Source: Fibrisoma montanum
GTDB lineage: Bacteria; Bacteroidota; Bacteroidia; Cytophagales; Spirosomataceae
DNA length: 64,000 bases
Direction of reading: 5' to 3'
Assembly: GCF_003583365.1 (NCBI RefSeq)
Contig: NZ_QXED01000007.1
Coordinates: forward strand, 1 to 64,000
Positions 18,539 to 25,987 of this stretch are shown here, piece by piece. The notes beneath the pieces were generated by a model. That model saw only the letters and a list, made by a program, of their open reading frames with translations. It had not been told where the DNA came from and ran no database searches. The position numbers and the translations under genes are program-made. The first letter of the stretch is position 1, and every line of letters begins with the position of its first letter.

Positions 18539-19609
18539 ATGCCTTACAAAACTGTCCGAATAAACCCTGCTTTACCCAACAAACCGCGCGTGTCGGTACT
18601 GGTCATTTACACCGGCGGTACCTTAGGCATGGTATACGATCAGAAATCCGGCCAGCTCGTTCCGTTCGATTTTGAACAGGTGCTGGACCGCGTACCGGAG
18701 ATTCACCGGCTCGATTTTGAGATTACCCTCATTACGCTGGGCGACATTCTCGACTCGTCGAACATGAAACCCGCCGTCTGGATCGAACTGACCCGGATCA
18801 TTGAAAAAAACTACGACCAGTACGACAGCTTCGTGATTCTGCACGGCACCGACACGATGGCCTACACGGCCTCGGCGTTGAGTTTCATGCTCGGTGGGCT
18901 GAACAAACCCGTTATCCTGACGGGAGCGCAGTTACCCATCGGCGTGGCCCGCACCGATGCCCGCGAAAACTTCATAACGGCCCTCGAAATCGCAGCGGCT
19001 CAGCAGGAGGGTCATCCGATCGTGCCGGAGGTTTGCATTTATTTCAACTCCATGCTGCTTCGGGGCAACCGGGCAACCAAACAGGAAAGCGTGCAGTTTA
19101 ACGCCTTCCATTCCGAAAACTATCCGCATCTGGCCATGGCGGGTGTCAGCATTGACTACAACTACCCGTTTATTCGTCCGTTCGTATCCGGTCAGCCCCT
19201 CACGGTGCGCACGGCGATTGATTCGAACGTAACGATTCTGAAACTGTTTCCCGGCATCACCCAGCAGGTAGTCGAATCCATCCTGGGGATACCGAATCTG
19301 CGGGGCGTAGTATTGGAAACGTTCGGGGCCGGTAACGCGCCTACCGACAGCTGGTTTCTGGACGCCCTGAAAACTGCCATCGACCGGGGGGTAGTGGTGT
19401 TCAACGTATCGCAGTGCGAAGGCGGACGCGTTACGCAGGGGCGCTATCAGACCAGCAAACTGCTTGATCAGATCGGTGTCGTCAGTGGCTCGGACATCAC
19501 AACCGAAGCGGCCATTACGAAGCTGATGATTCTGCTGGGCCGCGAATCCGACGCCCGCCGGATCGGTACGCTGCTGGCGACTTCCCTGAGTGGCGAGATG
19601 AGCGAGTAG
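18539..19609 (+). CDS. ansA: L-asparaginase (type I)
   Basis: 356-residue cytoplasmic L-asparaginase, hydrolysing asparagine to aspartate and ammonia. The two threonine/lysine active-site motifs are present: VIYTGGTLGMVY near residue 22 and ILHGTDTMAYTASALSFML near 100; TGAQLPIGVARTDARENF is also typical. No signal peptide, so type I rather than the periplasmic type II. It is the last host gene before the tRNA-Ser locus. Confidence 0.93.
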   Translation: MPYKTVRINPALPNKPRVSVLVIYTGGTLGMVYDQKSGQLVPFDFEQVLDRVPEIHRLDFEITLITLGDILDSSNMKPAVWIELTRIIEKNYDQYDSFVILHGTDTMAYTASALSFMLGGLNKPVILTGAQLPIGVARTDARENFITALEIAAAQQEGHPIVPEVCIYFNSMLLRGNRATKQESVQFNAFHSENYPHLAMAGVSIDYNYPFIRPFVSGQPLTVRTAIDSNVTILKLFPGITQQVVESILGIPNLRGVVLETFGAGNAPTDSWFLDALKTAIDRGVVVFNVSQCEGGRVTQGRYQTSKLLDQIGVVSGSDITTEAAITKLMILLGRESDARRIGTLLATSLSGEMSE

Positions 19610-19630
19610 ATAGTGTGTTCAAGGGAAATG

Positions 19631-19662
19631 GTTGCTTTATTGCGCCAAAACCTGCACTTTTG
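19631..19662 (+). promoter_or_regulatory. Candidate host promoter of the tRNA-Ser locus, now facing the integrase
   Basis: GTTG (19631-19634), 20 bp, then CACTTTTG (19655-19662), a 7/8 match to the Bacteroidota -7 box TAnnTTTG. It ends 14 bp before the first tRNA-like sequence. After integration it reads into attL and the integrase gene. Confidence 0.55.
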
Positions 19663-19676
19663 TGATCCGATTATAC

Positions 19677-19775
19677 AGAGGGGTGTCCGAGCGGTTGAAC
19701 CGGGCGCCGGCCGGGAGTACGCCAGGAACGTGTGTATACGTCTAAAGCGTATCGAGTCTGGCCCTCCGATTGAAC
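19677..19775 (+). pseudogene. Decayed tRNA-Ser copy upstream of attL
   Basis: The first 15 bases (acceptor strand AGAGGGG, TG, D-stem start) are identical to the intact tRNA-Ser at 61786, and the D-loop region has one change. A 17-base GC-rich insert follows, then an anticodon arm resembling the intact one (ACGCCAGGAACGTGTGT against ACGCCTGGAAAGTGTGT, so the invariant U33 is lost). The variable arm is identical, but the T-arm and 3' acceptor strand are absent. It cannot fold as a tRNA. Confidence 0.75.
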
Positions 19776-19784
19776 AGAATAGTG

Positions 19785-19811
19785 ATACAGAGGGGTGTCC
19801 GAGAGGTTGAA
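19785..19811. repeat. attL core (27 bp)
   Basis: Identical to 61782-61808. It covers four bases upstream of the tRNA plus the first 23 bases of tRNA-Ser (acceptor 5' strand to D-loop). Sequence diverges immediately after GGTTGAA on the two sides. Confidence 0.92.
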
Positions 19812-19845
19812 CGCAGAAACCGAGATTCAACCGCTTAAAACACAA

Positions 19846-19861
19846 GGTGTTAGCAAACACC
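19846..19861. promoter_or_regulatory. Inverted repeat upstream of the integrase start
   Basis: GGTGTT, 4-base loop, AACACC, 11 bp before the integrase ATG. Possible operator or a hairpin limiting integrase translation. Confidence 0.4.
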
Positions 19862-19872
19862 AGCGCCAGAAA

Positions 19873-21066
19873 ATGAGACAGACGTTAAAGCCCTGGAAGA
19901 AACCTAAGCTCTATAACGCAAAAGGTAATTTGAAGGAGCGCTGGTTTGTCTACTATTACTACATCCATCCCAATACCGGCAAGTACCAGCGGATCCGCGT
20001 TTATCAGGACCTCAACAACTTCAAGACCAAATCCGAACGGACGGATTACGCCAACGAACTGATTCGCGGCATCACTGAGGATCTGGAGGCCGGCTATAAT
20101 CCGTTCCAGCTCCAGAACGAACAGCAGCTGACCGGGCTGGACAACCTTCAGCAGGCCGTTCCGGTCTATTTAGCGCACGTAAAACGTACGTTAGGGCCTA
20201 AAACGCACACCGGTTACAAATCCACGATCGGAGCGCTGTTAGCCTGGGCAGAAAAGACCAGCCTGCATCTTAAACCGTTTAAGCTGCTGAAGGCTGCGGA
20301 CGTGCAGAAGTACTTCGACTATAGCCTGGAAACAAAGGGCTGGGCGGCTTCAACCTTTAACAGTGAACTGACGGTTACCCGAGCGTTCTTCACCTGGCTG
20401 GTGGACAAGGAAGTGATCAGCTTTAACCCGGCCAAACGGGTTAAACGGCTGCGGGAAACGGTCAACAGCCATACCGCCTACAATGATGAGCTGATACAGA
20501 AAGTGACTGATTACCTCAAACAGTCGGACACCCCTACCCATAAACAACTTTACCAGTTCGTTCAATTCCTCTACTACACCTGCCTGCGGCCGAAAGAACT
20601 ACGTAGCCTCAAGGTCGGTGATATACGGTTAGCGACGGCTACGATCCTGGTCGGTGGTGATCGGGCCAAAGGCAAACGATCGGAACCGGTCGATATCTCC
20701 CCAGGGCTTGAGGAGCTGATCCGGCAAATGGATCTGATCGGAAAGCCCGCTGACTGGTACGTATTCGGCAATGCCGGTAAGGGCGTACCTGGCAACTACT
20801 TTGTACCGGGCCCTGGGCCGAAACCAGTCGGTGTCAATCATTTCTCTGACCTCTACCGGGACATCATGGATGAGCTGAAAGTGGCCAAGGAATACACGCT
20901 CTACGGCTGGAAGCATACCCGTAACGTGCATCTGTGGATGGAGACGAAAGACCTCATGCGGATCATGCGGCACAACCGGCATACTGACCCCAAAGTAACG
21001 ATGCGCTACCTGCGATCGCTGGGCCTGCTGATCGACACCCGACTGAAAGACGAACGTCGTATCTGA
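19873..21066 (+). CDS. Tyrosine-type site-specific integrase
   Basis: 397-residue phage integrase that recombines attP with tRNA-Ser attB. An N-terminal arm-binding/SAM-like region (to about residue 170) precedes the catalytic domain: YYTCLRPKELRSLKVGDI holds the first catalytic Arg; YGWKHTRNVHLW is the second box in the K-H-T form seen in Bacteroidota integrases; MRHNRHTDPKVTMRYLRS contains the third box and the nucleophile Tyr. The ORF is open back to a GTG inside the att core (19795), but the ATG at 19873 is the sensible start since the first 26 codons are tRNA-derived. The host tRNA promoter lies upstream in the lysogen. Confidence 0.92.
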   Translation: MRQTLKPWKKPKLYNAKGNLKERWFVYYYYIHPNTGKYQRIRVYQDLNNFKTKSERTDYANELIRGITEDLEAGYNPFQLQNEQQLTGLDNLQQAVPVYLAHVKRTLGPKTHTGYKSTIGALLAWAEKTSLHLKPFKLLKAADVQKYFDYSLETKGWAASTFNSELTVTRAFFTWLVDKEVISFNPAKRVKRLRETVNSHTAYNDELIQKVTDYLKQSDTPTHKQLYQFVQFLYYTCLRPKELRSLKVGDIRLATATILVGGDRAKGKRSEPVDISPGLEELIRQMDLIGKPADWYVFGNAGKGVPGNYFVPGPGPKPVGVNHFSDLYRDIMDELKVAKEYTLYGWKHTRNVHLWMETKDLMRIMRHNRHTDPKVTMRYLRSLGLLIDTRLKDERRI

Positions 21067-21071
21067 CCTCG

Positions 21072-21140
21072 GCAACTTGCCTTTTGCCCGGTGCAACTTG
21101 CCTTTTGCTCCTCAAAAAAGTTGCAGAAATTGGCAGAAAT
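21072..21140. repeat. Direct repeats between integrase and xis-like genes
   Basis: A 16-bp word, GCAACTTGCCTTTTGC, occurs at 21072-21087 and 21093-21108, spaced 21 bp (two helical turns). It is followed by two tandem decamers, TTGCAGAAAT and TGGCAGAAAT (21121-21140). Probable protein-binding sites that control the following promoter. Confidence 0.6.
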
Positions 21141-21153
21141 AGTTGTGTTTTTA

Positions 21154-21185
21154 TTTGTGAATATACTTCACAGATAGTACCTTTA
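21154..21185 (+). promoter_or_regulatory. Promoter for the 21212 gene
   Basis: TTTG (21154-21157), exactly 20 bp, TACCTTTA (21178-21185): near-perfect match to the Bacteroidota housekeeping promoter. The ATG follows 26 bp later. Confidence 0.7.
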
Positions 21186-21211
21186 CAGAGTAATCAAAAC
21201 ACAACAGGAAC

Positions 21212-21397
21212 ATGCTTCAAGGATTTATCAACCAAGTTCAGAGCGCGATCAAACAGGTCGAAGATCGCCTAACCGCCCAACAGCACCTGATGCGGCAAGA
21301 CCAGATCGATCAGGCACTCGATTACCTTGACGACCTCTACTGCGAGTACTACATGCTACTCGGTATCGACCCGCCAAAGCTCACTAAATACGACTAA
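21212..21397 (+). CDS. Small hypothetical phage protein
   Basis: 61-residue, helical, acidic protein with no recognised domain (heptad-like N-terminal half, DDLYCEYYMLLGIDPP at the end). It starts 26 bp after a strong promoter and precedes the HTH gene by 42 bp. Likely a lysogeny or excision accessory protein by position only. Confidence 0.55.
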   Translation: MLQGFINQVQSAIKQVEDRLTAQQHLMRQDQIDQALDYLDDLYCEYYMLLGIDPPKLTKYD

Positions 21398-21439
21398 CAA
21401 CACAGCCCCCGGCAACGGGGGCCTTACTATTAGGAGACT

Positions 21440-21859
21440 ATGGAAACCAGCACACAACTCAATAACCTGCTTCAGCGCATCGCTCAGCAGCATACACCCG
21501 ACGAAATCAACGCGGTTCAGACTGAGATTGACCAGCTCTGGCCGGCGCTCAGTGAGGAGCAGCGGGGTCAGATCCGCAAGGCAGTGCAGGCCAACACCGA
21601 CCAGGCACTAGGCCAGGTTCGTGAGATTATCGACGATACCCGAAACTACCTCGTCAGCCAGGGCAAGGCGTTTGATCTGGGCGAGTGGATTACGATCGCC
21701 AGCTACGAACGGAAGTACGGCGTCAAGAAGAATACGATCATGAACTGGATTGAGCGGGGTATCATCCCGGCCGAGTGCGTGATCGTGATTGAAGAACTCA
21801 ACAACATCAAGCTGATCAAGAATCAGCCCTACCGATCCTCAGCTGAGGCAGGCGCGTAA
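21440..21859 (+). CDS. Excisionase-like helix-turn-helix protein
   Basis: 139-residue protein. The N-terminal half is helical; the C-terminal half (about 87-130) contains a winged-helix/excisionase-like segment, WITIASYERKYGVKKNTIMN, followed by W and IERGIIPAECVIV, of the MerR/Xis (HTH_17) type. A role in directing excision or as a regulator is inferred from this and from its place after the integrase. An intrinsic terminator follows 28 bp later. Confidence 0.65.
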   Translation: METSTQLNNLLQRIAQQHTPDEINAVQTEIDQLWPALSEEQRGQIRKAVQANTDQALGQVREIIDDTRNYLVSQGKAFDLGEWITIASYERKYGVKKNTIMNWIERGIIPAECVIVIEELNNIKLIKNQPYRSSAEAGA

Positions 21860-21887
21860 GATCGCCTGTTTAGTGTTTTGATTACGG

Positions 21888-21919
21888 ACACCCTACTGGC
21901 CTTGCTGGTAGGGTGTTTT
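21888..21919 (+). terminator. Intrinsic terminator of the integrase/xis-like block
   Basis: Perfect 9-bp stem ACACCCTAC/GTAGGGTGT with an 11-base loop followed by TTT. Confidence 0.85.
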
Positions 21920-21922
21920 CAT

Positions 21923-21954
21923 AAAAAAGCCTGGCATCATCGACACCAGGCTTT
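21923..21954 (-). terminator. Intrinsic terminator of the leftward late operon
   Basis: AAAGCCTGG and CCAGGCTTT form a 9-bp stem; on the minus strand it ends in TTTTTT. It sits 32 bp after the last late gene and back to back with the rightward terminator. Confidence 0.88.
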
Positions 21955-21985
21955 ACCGAACCTTCTTTTTAACCATAACTCTTAC

Positions 21986-22162
21986 TCAACTCAATAAGTA
22001 CTGCCCGAGCGTGCGGGCTTCGTCGGGTGACATCTTAAGCACATCTTCAATTTCACTGTCCGCACTCAGGAGCGTAATCACTACGCCATCGGCCACGGTC
22101 TGAAAGCTGATCCGGTCGAGTGATCCGGACTCTTCAGCAAGTTGATTTTTGACGACTACCAT
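21986..22162 (-). CDS. Small hypothetical protein, last gene of the late operon
   Basis: 58-residue acidic protein starting MVVVKNQLAEESGSLDRISF and ending GQYLLS. The ATG at 22162 follows the endolysin stop by 2 bp, which argues it is translated. No family recognised; by position a lysis-control protein is possible. Confidence 0.6.
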   Translation of the reverse strand: MVVVKNQLAEESGSLDRISFQTVADGVVITLLSADSEIEDVLKMSPDEARTLGQYLLS

Positions 22163-22164
22163 GA

Positions 22165-22686
22165 TTATATAGATTGATAGATTTGCTTACCCTTGTGCCA
22201 AATCATCCGTAACACCTGCCGACGGTTTTCTTCCTTCGAGCGGTAGCCGATATGCACCCACGCGGCATTGCCTTTCTCATCCGGATTCTCCAGAATCAGC
22301 TGGTCGAAGTCAATCGTAGCCCGCGCCCAGTCAAATAGCTTCCGGTTGGTGACTGTCCGCAGGCTGTCACAGTCAAAGTCAACAGCTTCACCGGTCATGT
22401 GGCTGGATCCTTTCGCCCCACCAATGGCTTTGTTGAGGGCTGGACTTCGGTAAAAGCTGGTGATGGGCAGTTTACCGAAGTGGTCGAAGATGGGGACGAT
22501 GACCATGCGGTACGTACGCACCATGTTGCCGTAGTGTTCGGCGGTTGGTACGTTGGCGATGCCCTTGCGAATGGCCGTTTGGCTCTTGATGGCCTCTTGA
22601 AACGTCAGGTAGGCCCCAAAGTCAGGAAACAGATCACTTACGCGATCGGGTCCCAATAGGTTACTGGCTATGTCGAGATCACTCAT
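22165..22686 (-). CDS. Endolysin, M15 family peptidase
   Basis: 173-residue zinc peptidase of the M15 type (D-alanyl-D-alanine carboxypeptidase/L-Ala-D-Glu endopeptidase fold) that would cut peptidoglycan peptides at lysis. Metal ligands are H96 and D103 (SSHMTGEAVDFD) and H145 (AAWVHIGYR). SFYRSPALNKAIGGAKGS just before is typical. No signal peptide, so export needs a holin. Its start overlaps the stop of the upstream membrane protein gene by 4 bp. Confidence 0.9.
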   Translation of the reverse strand: MSDLDIASNLLGPDRVSDLFPDFGAYLTFQEAIKSQTAIRKGIANVPTAEHYGNMVRTYRMVIVPIFDHFGKLPITSFYRSPALNKAIGGAKGSSHMTGEAVDFDCDSLRTVTNRKLFDWARATIDFDQLILENPDEKGNAAWVHIGYRSKEENRRQVLRMIWHKGKQIYQSI

Positions 22687-23285
22687 CGCCGTCTGCGTTT
22701 AAGATCCTTTTTTATTTCCTCCTGATTACTCAGACCCGTTCGCTGGTTGCGGATCACCGTCGAGTCGGTCACCCGTTCGTGCTGTTTGAGATCGTTCATC
22801 TCGTGACGAAGCGACTTGACCTCATTGCGGAGCGACTTGACCTCATCGGCCATCGCCTGCAAAGCTTCCGAAAACCCTACTTGAACCCGCTGGCCTTGCT
22901 GTTGGCCCTGTAGGTAGGCCACCACCGTCGTCAGGATCAGCATGAAAGCCAGGCCGCGGCCTAGGTCGAGTAAGGCATCCTGACGACGTTCCAGCTCAAG
23001 GGCACGTTGTTCCGCACTGTAGGTGTCGGGTACCGGCCGCTGGTAGTAGCTCAACACGACCCCGCCAAGCATGGCACCGATGAAGGTGGCGAAGGTTTCC
23101 CAGGGCCAGGGGTTGAGCCGGGGAGCGATGAAGCCGAAGGCGCTCAGGCCACAGCCGAGCATACCGACATAAATGGCAATTTTCCACACACGCCCTTTAT
23201 CAGGCGGAGCCAGCAGCAGCATCCCGTATTGAAACAGGGAGCTGAGGCTAACCAGTACGAACGGAATCAGCATTGCGTTGTTCAT
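22683..23285 (-). CDS. Phage membrane protein with coiled-coil tail, lysis cassette
   Basis: 200-residue protein with about four hydrophobic segments (near residues 5-25, 31-52, 58-80 and 112-128), then a polar coiled coil (ADEVKSLRNEVKSLRHEMND) and a very basic end (KKDLKRRRR). Placed between the holin candidate and endolysin. It could be a second holin or a membrane regulator of lysis; no family recognised. Confidence 0.6.
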   Translation of the reverse strand: MNNAMLIPFVLVSLSSLFQYGMLLLAPPDKGRVWKIAIYVGMLGCGLSAFGFIAPRLNPWPWETFATFIGAMLGGVVLSYYQRPVPDTYSAEQRALELERRQDALLDLGRGLAFMLILTTVVAYLQGQQQGQRVQVGFSEALQAMADEVKSLRNEVKSLRHEMNDLKQHERVTDSTVIRNQRTGLSNQEEIKKDLKRRRR

Positions 23286-23287
23286 TG

Positions 23288-23656
23288 TTAAGGCTTGTCA
23301 TCATTCGTTGAGTTATTCTGTCTAGTCATCTGGTACGCCTTCCACAGCCGCTGCACGAAGTCGCCAAAGTTTGCGCTCTCATCAAAGTACTTTTTCAGCA
23401 GTCGGAGCCCCTTTTCGGCCGGTATGCTGACCAGAAACCCCGCAAAGGCGACCACCAGCACGTTCCAGTGGTTCGACAGGGCAAGCATCGCCAGCAGGCC
23501 CACGAAGACAATCGCGGCAAACTGCGAATACAACCGTTGCAACAGCGAGTAATTCTCCCGGTTTTTGGTGTTGACAAACTGAAAACCGGCACCCACAAAT
23601 ATGAAAAATAGTACGAAGGCCAAATCGACCGGCCGTACAGCTCCAGGCAACTCCAT
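23288..23656 (-). CDS. Holin candidate
   Basis: 122-residue protein with two or three hydrophobic helices (DLAFVLFFIFVGAGFQF; FAAIVFVGLLAMLALSNHWN with VLVVAFAGFLV following) and a charged C-terminus, the layout of a class II/III holin. ATG at 23656 is chosen; the frame opens 17 codons earlier with a basic stretch. The position two genes from the endolysin supports a lysis role; there is no diagnostic motif. Confidence 0.55.
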   Translation of the reverse strand: MELPGAVRPVDLAFVLFFIFVGAGFQFVNTKNRENYSLLQRLYSQFAAIVFVGLLAMLALSNHWNVLVVAFAGFLVSIPAEKGLRLLKKYFDESANFGDFVQRLWKAYQMTRQNNSTNDDKP

Positions 23657-23715
23657 AACGTTTTCTTGATCTCTTAGCAGGTTAGGCTGTCGGCGGGTGG
23701 ATAGCATTCGGTACT

Positions 23716-24039
23716 CTATAAATCAGGCAAAAGCTCTGCCTCCAGCTCACGGATCCGGCGTCGGTAGCCAAACAGAAAACACCCTCGGCGCTGATACTCC
23801 CTCAGCTTGGACCGGATCCGCTGCTGTGAGGCTTGATACAACCGGATGCTGACGGCCTGGGCCGAGTCCAGCTTTCGCAACTCCTTCAGCTCAATGAGTC
23901 CCCGCAGCAAGGCGTCGTTTTCGCGGGCACTATAACAGATCGAGTCCTGACAGTAGGCTACGGACAGCCCGCTGCTGATCAACAGGAGACTGACCACGAA
24001 CAGCGCGGTATGTTGAATCCACTTTACGGGCAATTTCAT
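23716..24039 (-). CDS. Small exported protein overlapping the inner-spanin-like gene (outer-spanin candidate)
   Basis: 107-residue protein with a signal peptide (MKLPVKWIQHTALFVVSLLL then SSGLSVA), cysteines near the cleavage point (YCQDSIC) and a helical, basic remainder. The lipobox is not canonical because the residue before the first Cys is Tyr, so lipidation is doubtful. Its first 110 bp lie inside the 3' end of the preceding gene in another frame, exactly the layout of Rz/Rz1 spanin pairs. The frame extends to 24171, but the ATG at 24039 starts the signal peptide. Confidence 0.5.
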   Translation of the reverse strand: MKLPVKWIQHTALFVVSLLLISSGLSVAYCQDSICYSARENDALLRGLIELKELRKLDSAQAVSIRLYQASQQRIRSKLREYQRRGCFLFGYRRRIRELEAELLPDL

Positions 24040-24328
24040 ATCGGATTTGCTCAGGGGCTTGTTTAGCGGTTTGGATATCGGTTTGCAAACGGGTCGAGTC
24101 AGCACGGAGCCGGCTGATCGTCTGCTGAGCCTGGCTAAGCTGAGTCTGGGCTTGATCAGCCCTACGATCATTACGGCTGCACTGACGCATCGACACCAGC
24201 AGTAGAATCAGCAGCAGGACGGCCACAAAGACCATGTTCTCCCACAGCCACAGGCCGAGGGAGCGGAGAGCAGGCCAGGCTGACTTCGTGAGCCAGCGGC
24301 CGATACGGGTAAGTAGGATCTGAATCAT
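23930..24328 (-). CDS. Inner-spanin-like (Rz-like) membrane protein
   Basis: 132-residue protein with one N-terminal transmembrane helix (NMVFVAVLLLILLLVSM, about 31-47) followed by a long coiled coil (QAQTQLSQAQQTISRLRADS and on to ~90). Single anchor plus periplasmic coiled coil is the inner-spanin layout. Starts 4 bp inside the connector gene's end. Assignment rests on topology and overlap with the next gene. Confidence 0.55.
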   Translation of the reverse strand: MIQILLTRIGRWLTKSAWPALRSLGLWLWENMVFVAVLLLILLLVSMRQCSRNDRRADQAQTQLSQAQQTISRLRADSTRLQTDIQTAKQAPEQIRYEIARKVDSTYRAVRGQSPVDQQRAVRSLLSGLDLL

Positions 24329-24870
24329 CGTTGGTGTCGGACGGTTATGGTTTGATCGACATCGAACATACTCTGTTTTTTCCCGACGGCTTTCCCGATC
24401 CGGCTACCTACCCGCCTGGGTCGTTCGCAAACATCGGGTTGCCGGCAGGCCAGCACATCACCCGCCTTTCGTTCGGCAATGTCCCGGTAGTAGCGGTAGA
24501 GTTCCGCGCGTTGCTGGCTGGTGATTGGCTCGGAGTGGTTATCGGTATGCGTCACCAGACCCGCTTCGGTGATATGCACGTTGGCGAGCTGCACGTAATT
24601 GGCCCAGGTAGCGTACAGCAGAAACGGCAGAACGCAGTCGTACAGCTTCTGATCCGCTTCCGACAGGGGCACGGACGGTGTTTCGTCGTCGGGCAGGTAG
24701 GCCAGTAGTGCCGTTCGCAGACCGTCCCGGCGTTCAACCCCCAACAGATCCGTTAGCCAGCCCGACACGACGTTTTTCTGAATGTGGCTGAGCTTATCAC
24801 TCGGCTCCCAGCCGGCTGGTAAACCAAATTCAAGCCGGTAATCATCCGGCTTGCTGAACGGATGCAGCAT
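24325..24870 (-). CDS. Head-tail connector-like protein (DUF6712 type)
   Basis: 181-residue, largely helical protein placed directly after the portal gene, overlapping its end by 29 bp. Pattern and position resemble the DUF6712 proteins next to portals in Bacteroidota phages, thought to be head completion/connector proteins. The C-terminal part is basic. No enzyme motif. Confidence 0.55.
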   Translation of the reverse strand: MLHPFSKPDDYRLEFGLPAGWEPSDKLSHIQKNVVSGWLTDLLGVERRDGLRTALLAYLPDDETPSVPLSEADQKLYDCVLPFLLYATWANYVQLANVHITEAGLVTHTDNHSEPITSQQRAELYRYYRDIAERKAGDVLACRQPDVCERPRRVGSRIGKAVGKKQSMFDVDQTITVRHQR

Positions 24871-25987
24871 CCTTGAAGTAGTTAAGGTTTTCGATCGTAC
24901 AATTCGCGGCCGGCTTGGGATCCCGCCAGTACATCAGCAGGTTCTCAAAACAGGTTTTGACCTTCCGTTGGAGTTGGTTGACGTTCTGCTGCAGCATCTG
25001 ACTGGCCACCTTCAGCTCATCAGCCGAAAACATGATGCCACCCTGCCGGCGCATGTTGGCCAGCTCGTTGGGTACGCGCATGTTCCGGGCAATACGGGCC
25101 TGAACCCGGTCATTGGTGGAGTTGTACCGATCAGCCAGGTGCGCCCCAGTCACGTCGAAGAACTTCATCTGCTCCAGTTCGTCTTTATCTCGGGCCTTGA
25201 TCGTTACGATGCTGCCTGAATTCTCCGAACCCTGGTGTTCGCTGAGCTGATACTCCAGCGTTTCTTCATCCGGAACATCCTCCTCCGATCCCAGGTAAGC
25301 AAACAGGCCCGAGATGTTGAAGCCGTTGACGGTTGTTTTCCAGTCGTAGTTGATCAGCTCCCGTTCGGTCTGGATACTTTTTTCAGCCCGAAACCAGCGC
25401 GGTACCGGATAGAAATTGCCCCGTAGCCGATTCAGCGGTAGATACAACAACTGGCCGTAGTACTTGGCCAGCCCGCCCGCTTCATCGATCTGAGTCATGA
25501 CGACTACCGGATCCGGATTGAACAGCGGAAGAACCGTATGCTCATCCCGGCGATTCTTGAACAGCTCAGAGCCTTTGTAGGGAAAGATGCCGGCATGCGT
25601 GATGTTGTTGAAGTCGTCAGGCTCCTTGAGCCGGATCTGCTCAAACGGTACGTGCCGAATGCCCGCGATTTCACCCAGGCCATTGTAGGAGATCAGCAGC
25701 GTGATCGTTTCAAAAATACTGACGTCTTCGGCAACATCGGCCAGCACCTGGTCAAGCGTCTGACCGTGCCGGTTAACGACCATGTCGGCCAGCGTCCGAT
25801 CCGTAAAGCCATTGCCCTGAATGAACTCCGTACGCGCATCAATGCAGGCTCCGGCCGTGTCCGATTCATCCAGCAGCTCCAGTAGCTTCTGAGGGAACAG
25901 GTCATCTTTACCGAAACCCAAAAAGCCAGCCACCTTTGATTTGGTGGCTGGCGGTCGTTTAGCAACTTTGGGAATCTTAGCCCTCAT
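24842..25987 (-). CDS. Phage portal protein
   Basis: 381-residue portal, the dodecameric ring through which DNA enters and leaves the capsid. Recognised by the overall pattern of portal family members in Bacteroidota phages: an N-terminal region with ACIDARTEFIQGNGF, the central FEQIRLKEPDD and VVVMTQIDEAGG, and the C-terminal MRVPNELANMRRQGGIMFSA and QNVNQLQRKVKTCFENLL segments typical of the clip/wing/crown region. It overlaps the previous gene by one base (shared A). Confidence 0.82.
   Translation of the reverse strand: MRAKIPKVAKRPPATKSKVAGFLGFGKDDLFPQKLLELLDESDTAGACIDARTEFIQGNGFTDRTLADMVVNRHGQTLDQVLADVAEDVSIFETITLLISYNGLGEIAGIRHVPFEQIRLKEPDDFNNITHAGIFPYKGSELFKNRRDEHTVLPLFNPDPVVVMTQIDEAGGLAKYYGQLLYLPLNRLRGNFYPVPRWFRAEKSIQTERELINYDWKTTVNGFNISGLFAYLGSEEDVPDEETLEYQLSEHQGSENSGSIVTIKARDKDELEQMKFFDVTGAHLADRYNSTNDRVQARIARNMRVPNELANMRRQGGIMFSADELKVASQMLQQNVNQLQRKVKTCFENLLMYWRDPKPAANCTIENLNYFKDAASVQQAG

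Noticed and set aside
19795-19872. Integrase starting at the GTG in the att core
   Set aside because: These codons are tRNA-derived and would change with each integration site; the ATG at 19873 starts the conserved part.
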